Position numbers and translations under genes: made by a program. Positions 32,537 to 41,131 of a DNA stretch of 63,894 nt are shown here, piece by piece. The DNA comes from JBBQSU01 sp038234815 (GTDB lineage Bacteria > Planctomycetota > Phycisphaerae > Tepidisphaerales > Tepidisphaeraceae): positions 1-63,894 of the forward strand of contig JBBQSU010000003.1 in assembly GCA_038234815.1 (NCBI GenBank), given 5' to 3'. Each line of letters opens with the position of its first letter. Position 1 is the first letter of the stretch. The notes beneath the pieces were generated by a model. It did not search any database and was not told where the DNA came from. It saw only the letters and a program-made list of their open reading frames with translations.

Positions 32537-35179
32537 ATGAACCCAGGCTCTTCAAAACCTGACGCCGGCCTCTCCCCCGCGATGCGTCAGTATCGGCAGT
32601 TCAAAGCGCAGTATCCCGGATATGTCCTGTTTTTTCGGATGGGAGATTTCTATGAGATGTTCTGGGAGGACGCGATCACTGCCGCCAAGTCCCTGGGGCT
32701 GACCCTCACCAGTCGCAACAAAGGTGCCGCCGACGAAATCCCGATGGCCGGCGTCCCGTTTCATGCCGTAGAAGGGTATTTAAGAAAGATGATCGTCGCC
32801 GGTCACAAGGTGGCCATCTGCGAGCAGACCGAAGACCCGGCGACGGCCAAGGGACTAATTAAGCGCGAAGTGGTGCGTCTGATGACCCCCGGCACGATCA
32901 CCGACGAAGCCCTGTTGGAAGGGGGCGCGGAGAATCATCTGGCCGCTGTGGCGTTCAACGTCACCCGGGACGACGGATTCAAAGCCGGATTGGCCTGGGC
33001 CGATCTATCCACCGGAAGCTGCATCGCGATGTGCGGGGACGAGCAGCAGGTGCTGGACGAACTGGCTCGGCTTCGCCCGGCGGAGGTGCTGCTGCCGGAA
33101 TTGCCCTCGGGTCAGGATCATCCATTTGCCGCGCGCGTAAAAGCCCAGGGCATCGGCTCCATCTCTAATCGACCGGGGTGGCAATTCACGGTGCATCACG
33201 CGCACGAAGTATTCGCGCGACAATGGCAGATGACGACGACTTCCGGGCTGGGCTTTGCCGACGACGAACCGGGCGTGCTCGCCTGTGCGGCCATCGTGTC
33301 TTATCTGGAAGAGACTCAGAAGGCGGGCCTTGCACACTTGCGCCCGCTCAGGCGTCATAATGTGGACGATCACCTGGGAATCGATCCGTGCAGTTGGCGG
33401 AGTTTAGAGATCGACCGGACCGTGCGTTCCGGGCAAACAGCCGGAACGTTGCTCAGCGTGATCGACCGAACCGGCACCGCGATGGGGGGACGGCTGCTGC
33501 GCGCCTGGTTGCGTTATCCGCTGACCGATATCGAACACATCAACGCGCGACAGACCGCGATCGCGGCTCTTTTGGAAGCGCCCGGCGTGCTGAAGGACGT
33601 GACCGCGCGGCTCGATGGTCTCTGCGATATTGAGCGCATCATCGCTCGATTGGCGGTGGGGCGGGCTAATCCGCGCGACCTGGCCGGGCTGGGCCGGGGT
33701 TTGTCTGCAATTCCCGGACTTGTCCAAAGTCTGCAAGTCCTGCCCGAAGCCGATGCCGTCGCTCCCGATCTAACCGCCAGCCTCGCCTTCTGCACCGCCC
33801 GCGCCGAATATATCAACTCCGCGATATCGACCGAACCGGCACAGCACTTGCGCGACGGGGGCGTGATTGCCATCGCTTTCGACGCCGAACTCGATCGCCT
33901 TCGCGAGCTGGGCACCAGCAGTCAAAAATGGCTGGCGGGGTATCAGGCCCGGCTGTCGGCGCAGGCGAACATTCCTTCCCTGAAGGTGGGATTCAACAAG
34001 GTCTTTGGCTATTACATCGAAGTCACGAACAGCCACAAAGACAAAGCCCCCGCCGACTGGATTCGCAAGCAGACGACGACCAACTCCGAGCGCTATATCA
34101 CACCCGAACTGAAGGAGTTTGAAAACGAAGCACTGGGCGCGCGCGATCGGGCCATCGCGCTGGAGCAGAGCCTTTTTGAGCAAGTGCGCCAGGCGCTGTT
34201 GCCTCATCTGGCAGCGTTTCAGGAGTTAGCCGGCGCTTTAGCGCGGCTGGACGTGCTCTCGGGTTTGGCCGGACTGGCCATCGACCGGCGCTATTGCCGA
34301 CCGGAAATGGTTGAAGCCCGCGTACTGGAGATCGTGGATGGGCGCCATCCGGTGCTGGAACAGCAGTTGGGTAGCGAGTTCGTCGCCAACGACGTGAATT
34401 TTGCCGAGACCGATTCGCTGCAACTCATCACCGGCCCGAACATGGCCGGCAAGTCTACCTTCATCCGGCAGGTGGCGCTGATAACGCTGCTGGCGCAGGT
34501 GGGTTCATACGTGCCGGCGAAGTCCGCGAAGATCGGCATCGTCGATCGACTTTTCACGCGCATCGGCGCGTCGGACGAGTTGCACGCGGGCCAATCCACC
34601 TTCATGGTGGAAATGACCGAGACGGCCAACATTCTCAACAACGCCACGGCGCGCAGTCTGGTGGTGCTGGATGAAATCGGCCGCGGAACCAGCACGCTGG
34701 ACGGACTGAGCCTGGCCTGGGCCATCGCCGAACACATCGCTGCCGAGGTGAAATGCCGCACGCTTTTTGCGACGCATTACCATGAACTGACCGACCTGGC
34801 CAATCGTTTTAAGGGCGTGAGAAATCTGAATGTTGCCGTCCGCGAATGGGAAGACCAGGTGGTGTTCCTGCATCGGATCGTCGAAGGGGGGACCGACCGA
34901 AGTTATGGCATTCACGTGGCTCGACTGGCGGGCGTGCCCCGCGCCGTGCTGGAGCGCTCGCGGCAATTGCTTGGGGAACTGTCGGTTCAGCACGTCGGTC
35001 GCCCGCGTGTCAGCCGCAATAAAAAGAGCGATCGCGCGATCGACGAAGCGCAGTTGACACTTTTTGCCGATCCGGCCAAGGAACTTCTGACGGCGCTGGG
35101 AGGGATTGATCCGACCGCCATGACCCCGATCCAGACGTTTGAGCTTCTTCGGCAGTGGAAGGATAAATATGGCAAATGA
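32537..35179 (+). CDS. mutS: DNA mismatch repair protein MutS
   Basis: An 880-residue MutS1 protein that recognises base mismatches and recruits MutL. The mismatch-binding domain has the GDFYEMF motif (Phe-x-Glu wedge) and the C-terminal ATPase has Walker A TGPNMAGKSTFIRQ, STFMVEMTETANIL, Walker B LVVLDEIGRGTSTLDG and the ATHYHELT switch. The ATG at 32537 places the N-terminal domain as usual (SPAMRQYRQFKAQYP). mutL is not in the window. Confidence 0.97.
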   Translation: MNPGSSKPDAGLSPAMRQYRQFKAQYPGYVLFFRMGDFYEMFWEDAITAAKSLGLTLTSRNKGAADEIPMAGVPFHAVEGYLRKMIVAGHKVAICEQTEDPATAKGLIKREVVRLMTPGTITDEALLEGGAENHLAAVAFNVTRDDGFKAGLAWADLSTGSCIAMCGDEQQVLDELARLRPAEVLLPELPSGQDHPFAARVKAQGIGSISNRPGWQFTVHHAHEVFARQWQMTTTSGLGFADDEPGVLACAAIVSYLEETQKAGLAHLRPLRRHNVDDHLGIDPCSWRSLEIDRTVRSGQTAGTLLSVIDRTGTAMGGRLLRAWLRYPLTDIEHINARQTAIAALLEAPGVLKDVTARLDGLCDIERIIARLAVGRANPRDLAGLGRGLSAIPGLVQSLQVLPEADAVAPDLTASLAFCTARAEYINSAISTEPAQHLRDGGVIAIAFDAELDRLRELGTSSQKWLAGYQARLSAQANIPSLKVGFNKVFGYYIEVTNSHKDKAPADWIRKQTTTNSERYITPELKEFENEALGARDRAIALEQSLFEQVRQALLPHLAAFQELAGALARLDVLSGLAGLAIDRRYCRPEMVEARVLEIVDGRHPVLEQQLGSEFVANDVNFAETDSLQLITGPNMAGKSTFIRQVALITLLAQVGSYVPAKSAKIGIVDRLFTRIGASDELHAGQSTFMVEMTETANILNNATARSLVVLDEIGRGTSTLDGLSLAWAIAEHIAAEVKCRTLFATHYHELTDLANRFKGVRNLNVAVREWEDQVVFLHRIVEGGTDRSYGIHVARLAGVPRAVLERSRQLLGELSVQHVGRPRVSRNKKSDRAIDEAQLTLFADPAKELLTALGGIDPTAMTPIQTFELLRQWKDKYGK

Positions 35180-35239
35180 GCGATCGGGAACCAACCCGAC
35201 CAACGCAACGAACCAGCCTTGACGCAGGATGAATGGACC

Positions 35240-35941
35240 ATGCTTGCCCGCACGAGACAGTCCGAGTGGATGGACGCGCCCGACGCCGATAACGCGCAGT
35301 TGGCGCGGTCGCTACGATTTATCGAACGCGTAAATCGGTGGCTGGGCTACACGCGAGCAACGCTGGGGCATTTGGAGCGGCTCACCCGAGACTGGCAGGC
35401 AGGCGAGAGGATGAGCGTGCTGGACGTGGCGACCGGGTCGGCGGACGTTCCGCGGGCCATGCTGCAGTGGGCCGCGCGCAAGGGTATCGAATTGCACGTC
35501 ACCGGCGTTGATCGCCACCCGGCCACGCTTGCCCTGGCCGATCAGGCACGGCCTGACAGGCTCGAACTGTTACAAGGCGATGCCCTGGCACTACCGTTTG
35601 CCGACGGCGCGTTCGACTACGTTACATGCAGCATGTTCCTGCACCACCTTTCCGACGAAGACGCGGTCGTCACGCTCAAGGAAATGCACCGTGTCGCCCG
35701 GCGAGGGATCATCGTCGCGGATTTGCTGCGAACCCGCGCGGCCAGATTCTGGATATGGCTCTTCACAATTCGCGCCAATCCAATGGTGAAGCACGACGCG
35801 CGAGCAAGTGTGCGCCAGGCGTTTACCGCCGACGAAATTCGCTCGCTCTGCAAAATCGCCGGGTGGAATTCTATGAGCTATCACAGGCACTTCGCCCACC
35901 GCTCCGTGCTGGTTCTAAAAAAGCCCGCAGCCCCGGATTGA
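35240..35941 (+). CDS. Class I SAM-dependent methyltransferase
   Basis: A 233-residue methyltransferase of the Methyltransf_11/UbiE-like group: VLDVATGSADVPRAM is the SAM-binding loop, TGVDRHPATLALA the acidic strand, and DYVTCSMFLHHLSDED the conserved post-motif. The N-terminal RSLRFIERVNRWLGYTRATL resembles methyltransferases that sit near polyketide-like genes, but no such genes are adjacent; the substrate is unknown. Starts at ATG 35240 (AGGA upstream); a TTG at 35219 is less likely. It follows mutS by 60 bases and ends before a strong terminator. Confidence 0.82.
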   Translation: MLARTRQSEWMDAPDADNAQLARSLRFIERVNRWLGYTRATLGHLERLTRDWQAGERMSVLDVATGSADVPRAMLQWAARKGIELHVTGVDRHPATLALADQARPDRLELLQGDALALPFADGAFDYVTCSMFLHHLSDEDAVVTLKEMHRVARRGIIVADLLRTRAARFWIWLFTIRANPMVKHDARASVRQAFTADEIRSLCKIAGWNSMSYHRHFAHRSVLVLKKPAAPD

Positions 35942-36015
35942 CCACCGGCACTTTTCGTTCTGGGTCATTGACTGGCCATTGACACTTGGCCATTTTTTGA
36001 AAACGCCCAAAAAAA

Positions 36016-36049
36016 CCCGGCGGGCGATAATTTAATCTCGCCCGCCGGG
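36016..36049. terminator. Bidirectional terminator
   Basis: 12-base stem CCCGGCGGGCGA / TCGCCCGCCGGG with a 10-base A/T loop. A7 precedes it (T7 for minus-strand transcripts) and GTTACTTTT follows on the plus strand. It separates the convergent methyltransferase and Rrf2 genes. Confidence 0.85.
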
Positions 36050-36083
36050 GTTACTTTTCATGCCCTTGCCGATGCCGCGACGC

Positions 36084-36542
36084 TCAGAGCGTCACGACCG
36101 CGGGCTTTTCCTGCTGGGGCTTGATTTCGGGGATGAGTTGTCGGGCGATGTCGCCTTCATTGGACCACTTTATCACGTCGGCCAGGGTGGTCTTGGCCAG
36201 GCAGCGCATGTAGAGTTTTTCGATGCGTTCCAAGCGGTTTTCCAACGGTTGCAGGTCCTGATCGTGCGCGCTGCACGTGGGCCGGGGCAGGGCCTGAAGG
36301 GCCTTGAGAACATCGAGAATGTGAATTTGTTCGGGCAACGCGGCGATGCGGAACCCGCCATGCAGTCCTTTTTGCGATTCGACGATCCGCGCCCGGGCCA
36401 GTTTCTGGAGCAGTTTTCCGAGATAATTCGACGGCACATTGACCGCCTGAGCCACCTGCGGGGTCTGATGGAAATCGTCTTCCGGTTGATTGGCCAGATG
36501 AATCAAAGTCCGCAGGGCATAGATGGAAGTATTGTTGAGCAT
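36084..36542 (-). CDS. Rrf2-family transcriptional regulator
   Basis: A 152-residue winged-helix repressor of the Rrf2 group (MLNNTSIYALRTLIHLANQ, VPSNYLGKLLQKLARARIV, GLHGGFRIA wing, IHILDVLKAL). Rrf2 proteins such as IscR and NsrR hold an Fe-S cluster through three cysteines; here only Cys90 and Cys114 are present in that region, so cluster binding is doubtful or uses other ligands. GGAG precedes the ATG at 36542. The 290-base A/T-rich upstream region with repeats is a likely self-regulatory site. Confidence 0.88.
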   Translation of the reverse strand: MLNNTSIYALRTLIHLANQPEDDFHQTPQVAQAVNVPSNYLGKLLQKLARARIVESQKGLHGGFRIAALPEQIHILDVLKALQALPRPTCSAHDQDLQPLENRLERIEKLYMRCLAKTTLADVIKWSNEGDIARQLIPEIKPQQEKPAVVTL

Positions 36543-36663
36543 GGCAAAAGTCTCCAAAGGATATCTTATTATCTTATTCATCGGCTTTTGGAAGTAAAGA
36601 ATAAAGAGACTAAAATATCTTATTACATTTATTACTCTAATAAATTCTATAAGTATCTTTAAA

Positions 36664-36687
36664 ATAACAAGTTATGTTTCTTGTTAT
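36664..36687. promoter_or_regulatory. Inverted repeat in the Rrf2 upstream region
   Basis: Arms ATAACAAG (36664-36671) and CTTGTTAT (36680-36687) with an 8-base centre, in an A/T-rich block (36590-36690) that also has two direct copies of TATCTTATTA at about 36560-36630. Candidate operator for the Rrf2 protein or another regulator. Confidence 0.4.
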
Positions 36688-36833
36688 ATCATTCGTTCGA
36701 CTGAATCTCGGGGAGTGGCCAAGAATCTCGCGGACGGTTTCGAGCCAAATCAGCCCCGCGAGGTGTGCTTTTCTTCCGGGGGATTGATCTCGCACCCAAC
36801 CGATGCGAAGGGCGCGGTTTGATCCCCAAAGCA

Positions 36834-37886
36834 TCATTGCACCAGCCCTTTCGTTAGCCGCAAAAAGACGTCCTCAAGCTTCAGTTGTTGCGGGGCCACG
36901 CTATGCAGTTGGAATCCGCCGGCCAGGAGCGATTCGATGAGAAAATGATGGTGCAGCGAGGCGTCTTTCAGGCTGATGCGGAGCTGGCCGTTCAGGCGCT
37001 CGACGCGCTCCACGCGGGGGTCGCGCTGCAAAAGCGCTTGTGCCCCATCGGGGTTGGTTACCACGTCGATGCAGATGATCGGGTGGGTTCCGGCCCGCTG
37101 AAACAGGTCGTCGATCGTCCCTGCGATCAAAAGTTTTCCCCGTTCGATAATGCCCAGCTTGTTACAAAACTCACCCAGTTCTGAAAGGATATGACTGGAA
37201 ATGAGAATGGTCTTGCCAAGCCGCTGAAGTTCCTTGAGCAGCTCGCGGATTTCGATTCTTGCTCGCGGATCAAGTCCGCTGGCCGGTTCGTCCAGAAGCA
37301 ATACGGGGGGATCGTGGACCAGCACCCGGGCCAGGCCCAGTCGTTGCTGCATCCCGCGTGAGAGGGAATCCACCAGCGCGTCCTTCTTGTAAACCAAGTC
37401 GGTGAGATCGAGCACGTCCTGGACGATTTTCCGGCGTTGCCTGCGTGGGATGCCGTAGGCGCTGGCGAAGAATTCGAGATATTCGCAGACTTTCAGGTCT
37501 TCATAAACACCGAACGAGTCGGGCATATAGCCGATATTTCGGCGGACGAAATCGCCATTGGATTGCACGGCTTTGCCAAGGATGCGGGCCTGACCGGAGG
37601 AAGGCTCCAGCAGGCCGGCCAGAATTTTCATGGTGGTGCTTTTTCCAGCGCCGTTGGGGCCGATGAAGCCGAAGACGTCGCCGGGGACGAGCGAAAGAGA
37701 CAGGCCATCCAGCGCCAGCAGCGAGCCGTAGCGCCGGGTGAGATCGATCGTCTCGATCGCCGGCGGCGCGAGCGGACCGGTGATGGGTAGCGATATCACC
37801 TCCGCGTCCGGCTTGATCGTCAGCACGGGCATCATTGTCTCAACGGCATCGGTCGACGGTGTTTGCATCTTGGGTTCCCAACTCAC
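36834..37886 (-). CDS. ABC transporter ATP-binding protein
   Basis: A 350-residue ATPase subunit: Walker A GPNGAGKSTT, Q-loop region NIGYMPDSFG, signature LSRGMQQRLGL, Walker B VLLLDEPASGLD, switch ISSHIL. The C-terminal 90 residues form a regulatory extension seen in exporter and gliding-type (GldA/NatA) ATPases. The first about 40 residues are a non-conserved extension. A GTG at 37886 or ATG at 37868 may start it. It directly follows the membrane protein at 37891, whose stop is 5 bases upstream, so the two probably form one system. No classical permease is adjacent. Confidence 0.88.
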   Translation of the reverse strand: MSWEPKMQTPSTDAVETMMPVLTIKPDAEVISLPITGPLAPPAIETIDLTRRYGSLLALDGLSLSLVPGDVFGFIGPNGAGKSTTMKILAGLLEPSSGQARILGKAVQSNGDFVRRNIGYMPDSFGVYEDLKVCEYLEFFASAYGIPRRQRRKIVQDVLDLTDLVYKKDALVDSLSRGMQQRLGLARVLVHDPPVLLLDEPASGLDPRARIEIRELLKELQRLGKTILISSHILSELGEFCNKLGIIERGKLLIAGTIDDLFQRAGTHPIICIDVVTNPDGAQALLQRDPRVERVERLNGQLRISLKDASLHHHFLIESLLAGGFQLHSVAPQQLKLEDVFLRLTKGLVQ

Positions 37887-37890
37887 GACT

Positions 37891-39996
37891 CTACGGTTTC
37901 AATCGCGAAAGTGCGCGAACGTATAGCCAGTGCTTTTCCACCGGCGCTTGATTCTCCAGTTTCATGTCTGATTCGCTCAACATTGCCCGGGCGGAGATAA
38001 CGACGCACGTTCCATCGGCCAGCGCCCGGGCGATGGCTCGGCTCCGCTGCGGAGCAAGATCGCCGGGGATGAACCACGGAGGCCTTGGCCCGCCACTCCC
38101 CGGCATCATCGTTCGCTTCCTGCCGTTCACGCCAGTGGGGTAAGACGTTGTCAGGTCGTCGTCGCCGTCTGGCGTGTCGATGCAGGTGGTCGCAGCGATC
38201 ATCGGGATGCGCACTGCGCGCACTTCCTTCGGCCCCAGCGTCAAATCCGCCGATGATTGCAGCTGTCCCGTATGCACGGCCAATGCATTCAGCGGGGTGT
38301 CGAGCAGATTGTGGATCGTGCCGACCAGTTCGGGGCCGTCGCCCGACGACGCGTCAAGCTTCAGTTCGGCGCGCAAGACCGGTGGGGCGGGCGCACGCGT
38401 TTCGGACTGCATCAGGCGCAGACTCCACACGGGCACTTCCATGTTTATGGGGCGTGAGTCGTCCTGTGTCTGATGGAAATCCAGCATCACGCCGCCACCG
38501 ACTCCGCGCCAATAGCCGTAGGGGCTGACCGGTTGCCACCACGACCCCGCCGGCGCGGCCAGGTCATACTCGCGCGTTTGCGGGGAATAAATCGCCACAA
38601 AATCACTCTGCGCCACCACCGTGTTATCGGCCTGATCGCGCAGCTCCGCGGTCCGAAAGTGGAGCTCGCCGCTCTTGAAGACATGGCCCGCATAGAGCGC
38701 GCCAAGCGTTATTAAAATCACCCAGGCCGGCACCGTCACCCAGGTGAGGGGCTGGCGGCCGATCTTCTTCAGCACGAGATAATCGATCGGCCCGACCACC
38801 AGCAACAGCCCGCTGAGCATGATGGCGATATAGGAGAAACCGAACTGGCCGACGCCGGGGATATCTGCCAGCGGGAGGCCGACCGCTTCAAACGCGTTCG
38901 ACTGTCGCGGCTGCCATTGGTTCTGCCCATATCGCGCCGCACCCTCTGGCCGAGGGGCGGGCAGAAATTCGGCGAGCAGGTCGTTGTAAAACTTCTTGCC
39001 GATCAGGGTGTCGGCAAAATCGAGCAGAGCCAGTTCGACGGGAACGATCATCACCTGCCCCAGCCCGGCGCGCATTCGGAACGCACGAACCGGGTGCAGG
39101 GGAAAGATCGGCTGGGCCACGGCATCGCTGCGGGGTTCGATGGGACGGGCGGCGAGATTGCGAAATCGGCCGGGCAGCGAAAGGGCGACCAAGTCGCCGG
39201 GTGTCAGTTCGATCGAACCGACACTGCCGACGGTCCCGGGAAGAATTCTGGCCAGGGGGCTGGCCGGCGGAATTCCACCGTCGCCGGGGGTGAGGATCAA
39301 CTGCCCGCCGGCGCGGGTCCAATCGACGATGGCCCGCTGCTGGTCGGCCGACAGACCCTCAAGATCCGGACTCAGCAGGATCAGGACATCCAGTGCATCG
39401 AGTCCCACCGCAGCCTGGGGCAGAAGGCGTGGCTCGATCACCACAGACGTGACGCGATCCGAATCGAGCTTTCCCGTCAAGCGCCTGGCGAGCCGCTCGT
39501 CCCCGCTGATGCCGATGAACGATTTTCCCTCGTCCATATACTGGGGCCAATGCCCCATGCGACCAAGCTCCTCGTCCATTTTCCAAGTCGCCAGATGCCT
39601 GCCCGTGCGGTCGTCGGCGAGGTTGACGGTGAGATCGTTGTTGTATTGCACGAGCGGAAGATAGATGGGGAAAGTTGCCGCGCGTGGGCCAGCGGCCACC
39701 ACCTGCTCGATGCGCATCTGCCTTGCCGAGGCCCCGCCCGTCTCCACGGACACCCGCACGTTTCGTGGGGTTGGGTCGGACAGACTCACAAAAATCGGCG
39801 ACCACCTGCCCTGATGAACGAAATTGTTCCAACCAACTTCCACCGACAGCGCCGTATCCGCCCAGCCGCCGGCAGCCAGCCCTGCCACCACGGCGATGAA
39901 GCTCAGCAGACGCGAGAGTAAAATTGTCGGCGGCATGTTAAGGGCCGATGATAACGCGCCCCGGCCCGATCCGAAATTGGCCCCCAGTCGATTCAT
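37891..39996 (-). CDS. Membrane protein with large extracytoplasmic regions, ABC-system partner
   Basis: A 701-residue protein: an N-terminal export signal (ILLSRLLSFIAVVAGLAAGG), a large beta-rich region with a DUF4350/GATase-like piece (VLILLSPDLEGLSADQQRAI), two transmembrane helices near residues 410-470 (YIAIMLSGLLLVVGPIDYL and TVPAWVILITLGALYAGHVF) and a C-terminal beta-rich part. Similar large proteins accompany gliding-type ABC ATPases in planctomycetes, by memory. The start at ATG 39996 is fixed by its 4-base overlap (ATGA) with the small gene upstream; a GTG at 40011 is an alternative. It may act as the non-ATPase partner of the ABC protein. Confidence 0.75.
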   Translation of the reverse strand: MNRLGANFGSGRGALSSALNMPPTILLSRLLSFIAVVAGLAAGGWADTALSVEVGWNNFVHQGRWSPIFVSLSDPTPRNVRVSVETGGASARQMRIEQVVAAGPRAATFPIYLPLVQYNNDLTVNLADDRTGRHLATWKMDEELGRMGHWPQYMDEGKSFIGISGDERLARRLTGKLDSDRVTSVVIEPRLLPQAAVGLDALDVLILLSPDLEGLSADQQRAIVDWTRAGGQLILTPGDGGIPPASPLARILPGTVGSVGSIELTPGDLVALSLPGRFRNLAARPIEPRSDAVAQPIFPLHPVRAFRMRAGLGQVMIVPVELALLDFADTLIGKKFYNDLLAEFLPAPRPEGAARYGQNQWQPRQSNAFEAVGLPLADIPGVGQFGFSYIAIMLSGLLLVVGPIDYLVLKKIGRQPLTWVTVPAWVILITLGALYAGHVFKSGELHFRTAELRDQADNTVVAQSDFVAIYSPQTREYDLAAPAGSWWQPVSPYGYWRGVGGGVMLDFHQTQDDSRPINMEVPVWSLRLMQSETRAPAPPVLRAELKLDASSGDGPELVGTIHNLLDTPLNALAVHTGQLQSSADLTLGPKEVRAVRIPMIAATTCIDTPDGDDDLTTSYPTGVNGRKRTMMPGSGGPRPPWFIPGDLAPQRSRAIARALADGTCVVISARAMLSESDMKLENQAPVEKHWLYVRALSRLKP

Positions 39997-40184
39997 GACA
40001 ATCCATCCCACCGTTCGGCGTCTTCTTCGGCGCGGGCCTCTGGTTCAATTGGCGTTTCGACTATCACGCGCCTGCTGCTGCGCGCCTCGCGCCCTAATCT
40101 GCCCGGGGCAATTTCCGGTGTCGACCACCCGGCAAACAGCGACGCTCCGATTTCCACTTCCGACATCATCAGGCACAGGCTCAT
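39993..40184 (-). CDS. Small 63-residue protein coupled to the ABC-partner gene
   Basis: A short frame with one of the best ribosome sites in the window (AAAGGAG, 6 bases before the ATG at 40184). The product starts MSLCLMMSEVEIGASLF and continues with a Glu/Arg-rich tail. Its stop overlaps the start codon of the downstream 701-residue protein, so it may be a real small protein or a leader for translational coupling. No homologue recognised. Confidence 0.5.
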   Translation of the reverse strand: MSLCLMMSEVEIGASLFAGWSTPEIAPGRLGREARSSRRVIVETPIEPEARAEEDAERWDGLS

Positions 40185-40412
40185 TATGAACTCCTTTTTG
40201 CACGATACCGGCCGGGCGAATTCCCGCTGCGGTTTCGTGGTCGCTTAATCTTCGGTTGATACCGAACATTTTCCGTACAAATTTTTCCGTCTTACGCATG
40301 TAGCATCGGAGCAAATGCCTGAACACCATTAGTGGTGGCCGATAGATTCGCACGTCCCATAATCGAGCCGAGGCCCCAACTCAAAATCAGCGAAAAATGC
40401 ACCCCAAAAATA

Positions 40413-41081
40413 TCACCGCTGCTCGAGCGCGTGACGATGGCGGATGATCCGGCCCGTGTGTACGTACACCACGTCCTCGGCCACGTTCGTGCAATGGTCG
40501 GCGATCCGTTCAAAATTCTTGGCGATCATGATGTTGGCCAGATTCACCGCAGGCTCGTTGAGCGAACTTTGCAGGCGCGTGATCGCCTCGGCAAAAACCT
40601 GGTGACACAATGCGTCCACTACGTCGTCCCCATTTAGCACGCGCCGGGCAAGTCCCTCGTCAGACTGGTTGAATGCCTGGATGGTTTGCCGCAGCGTTTC
40701 CACCACGCTCGTGCCCATCACCCGGAGGTCCGGGGGAAGATCGTAGCTGGCCAGCGACGCCAGGAAAATTACCCGGTGAGAAACGTTCACCGCGCAGTCG
40801 GCAATCCGCTCGAAATCCCCATTGGCCTTGATGATCGTGGCGATGCGCCGCAAATCCACCGCCGCCGGCTGGTGCAGCGCCAGCAAGTCGATCGCGGTGC
40901 TTTCGATGCGCACCTCCTCGTCGTCAATGCGGACGTCCTGCTCGATCACGCTCTGGGCCAGCCTGCCATCCACGCTCAGCAGTGCCTGGGTCGCGTTCTC
41001 CATGCTGCTCTGCACCATGGCGCTCATGCGCGCCAGTTGCCCCCGAAGCTGCTCCAGACGGTCGATGAAGTGATGAGACAT
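40413..41081 (-). CDS. phoU: Phosphate-signalling regulator PhoU
   Basis: A 222-residue all-helical protein with the two PhoU repeats, each with the metal-binding E/DxxxD-type motif (NGDFERIADCAVNVSH and AKNFERIADHCTNVAED). It damps phosphate uptake and signalling by contacting PstB and the PhoR kinase. pstB lies 50 bases upstream on the same strand. Two tandem 12-base repeats sit directly before its ATG, and no ribosome site is visible. Confidence 0.95.
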   Translation of the reverse strand: MSHHFIDRLEQLRGQLARMSAMVQSSMENATQALLSVDGRLAQSVIEQDVRIDDEEVRIESTAIDLLALHQPAAVDLRRIATIIKANGDFERIADCAVNVSHRVIFLASLASYDLPPDLRVMGTSVVETLRQTIQAFNQSDEGLARRVLNGDDVVDALCHQVFAEAITRLQSSLNEPAVNLANIMIAKNFERIADHCTNVAEDVVYVHTGRIIRHRHALEQR

Positions 41082-41105
41082 GATAAGTTGTGATATAAGT
41101 TGTGA
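41082..41105 (-). promoter_or_regulatory. Tandem 12-base repeats before phoU
   Basis: On the minus strand TCACAACTTATA is followed directly by TCACAACTTATC and then the ATG. A TATAAT lies about 15 bases further upstream (within 41114-41122). The repeats may be a Pho-type operator or a translational control site. Confidence 0.45.
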
Positions 41106-41131
41106 AAGATAATCAATTATAACTCAAGCCA

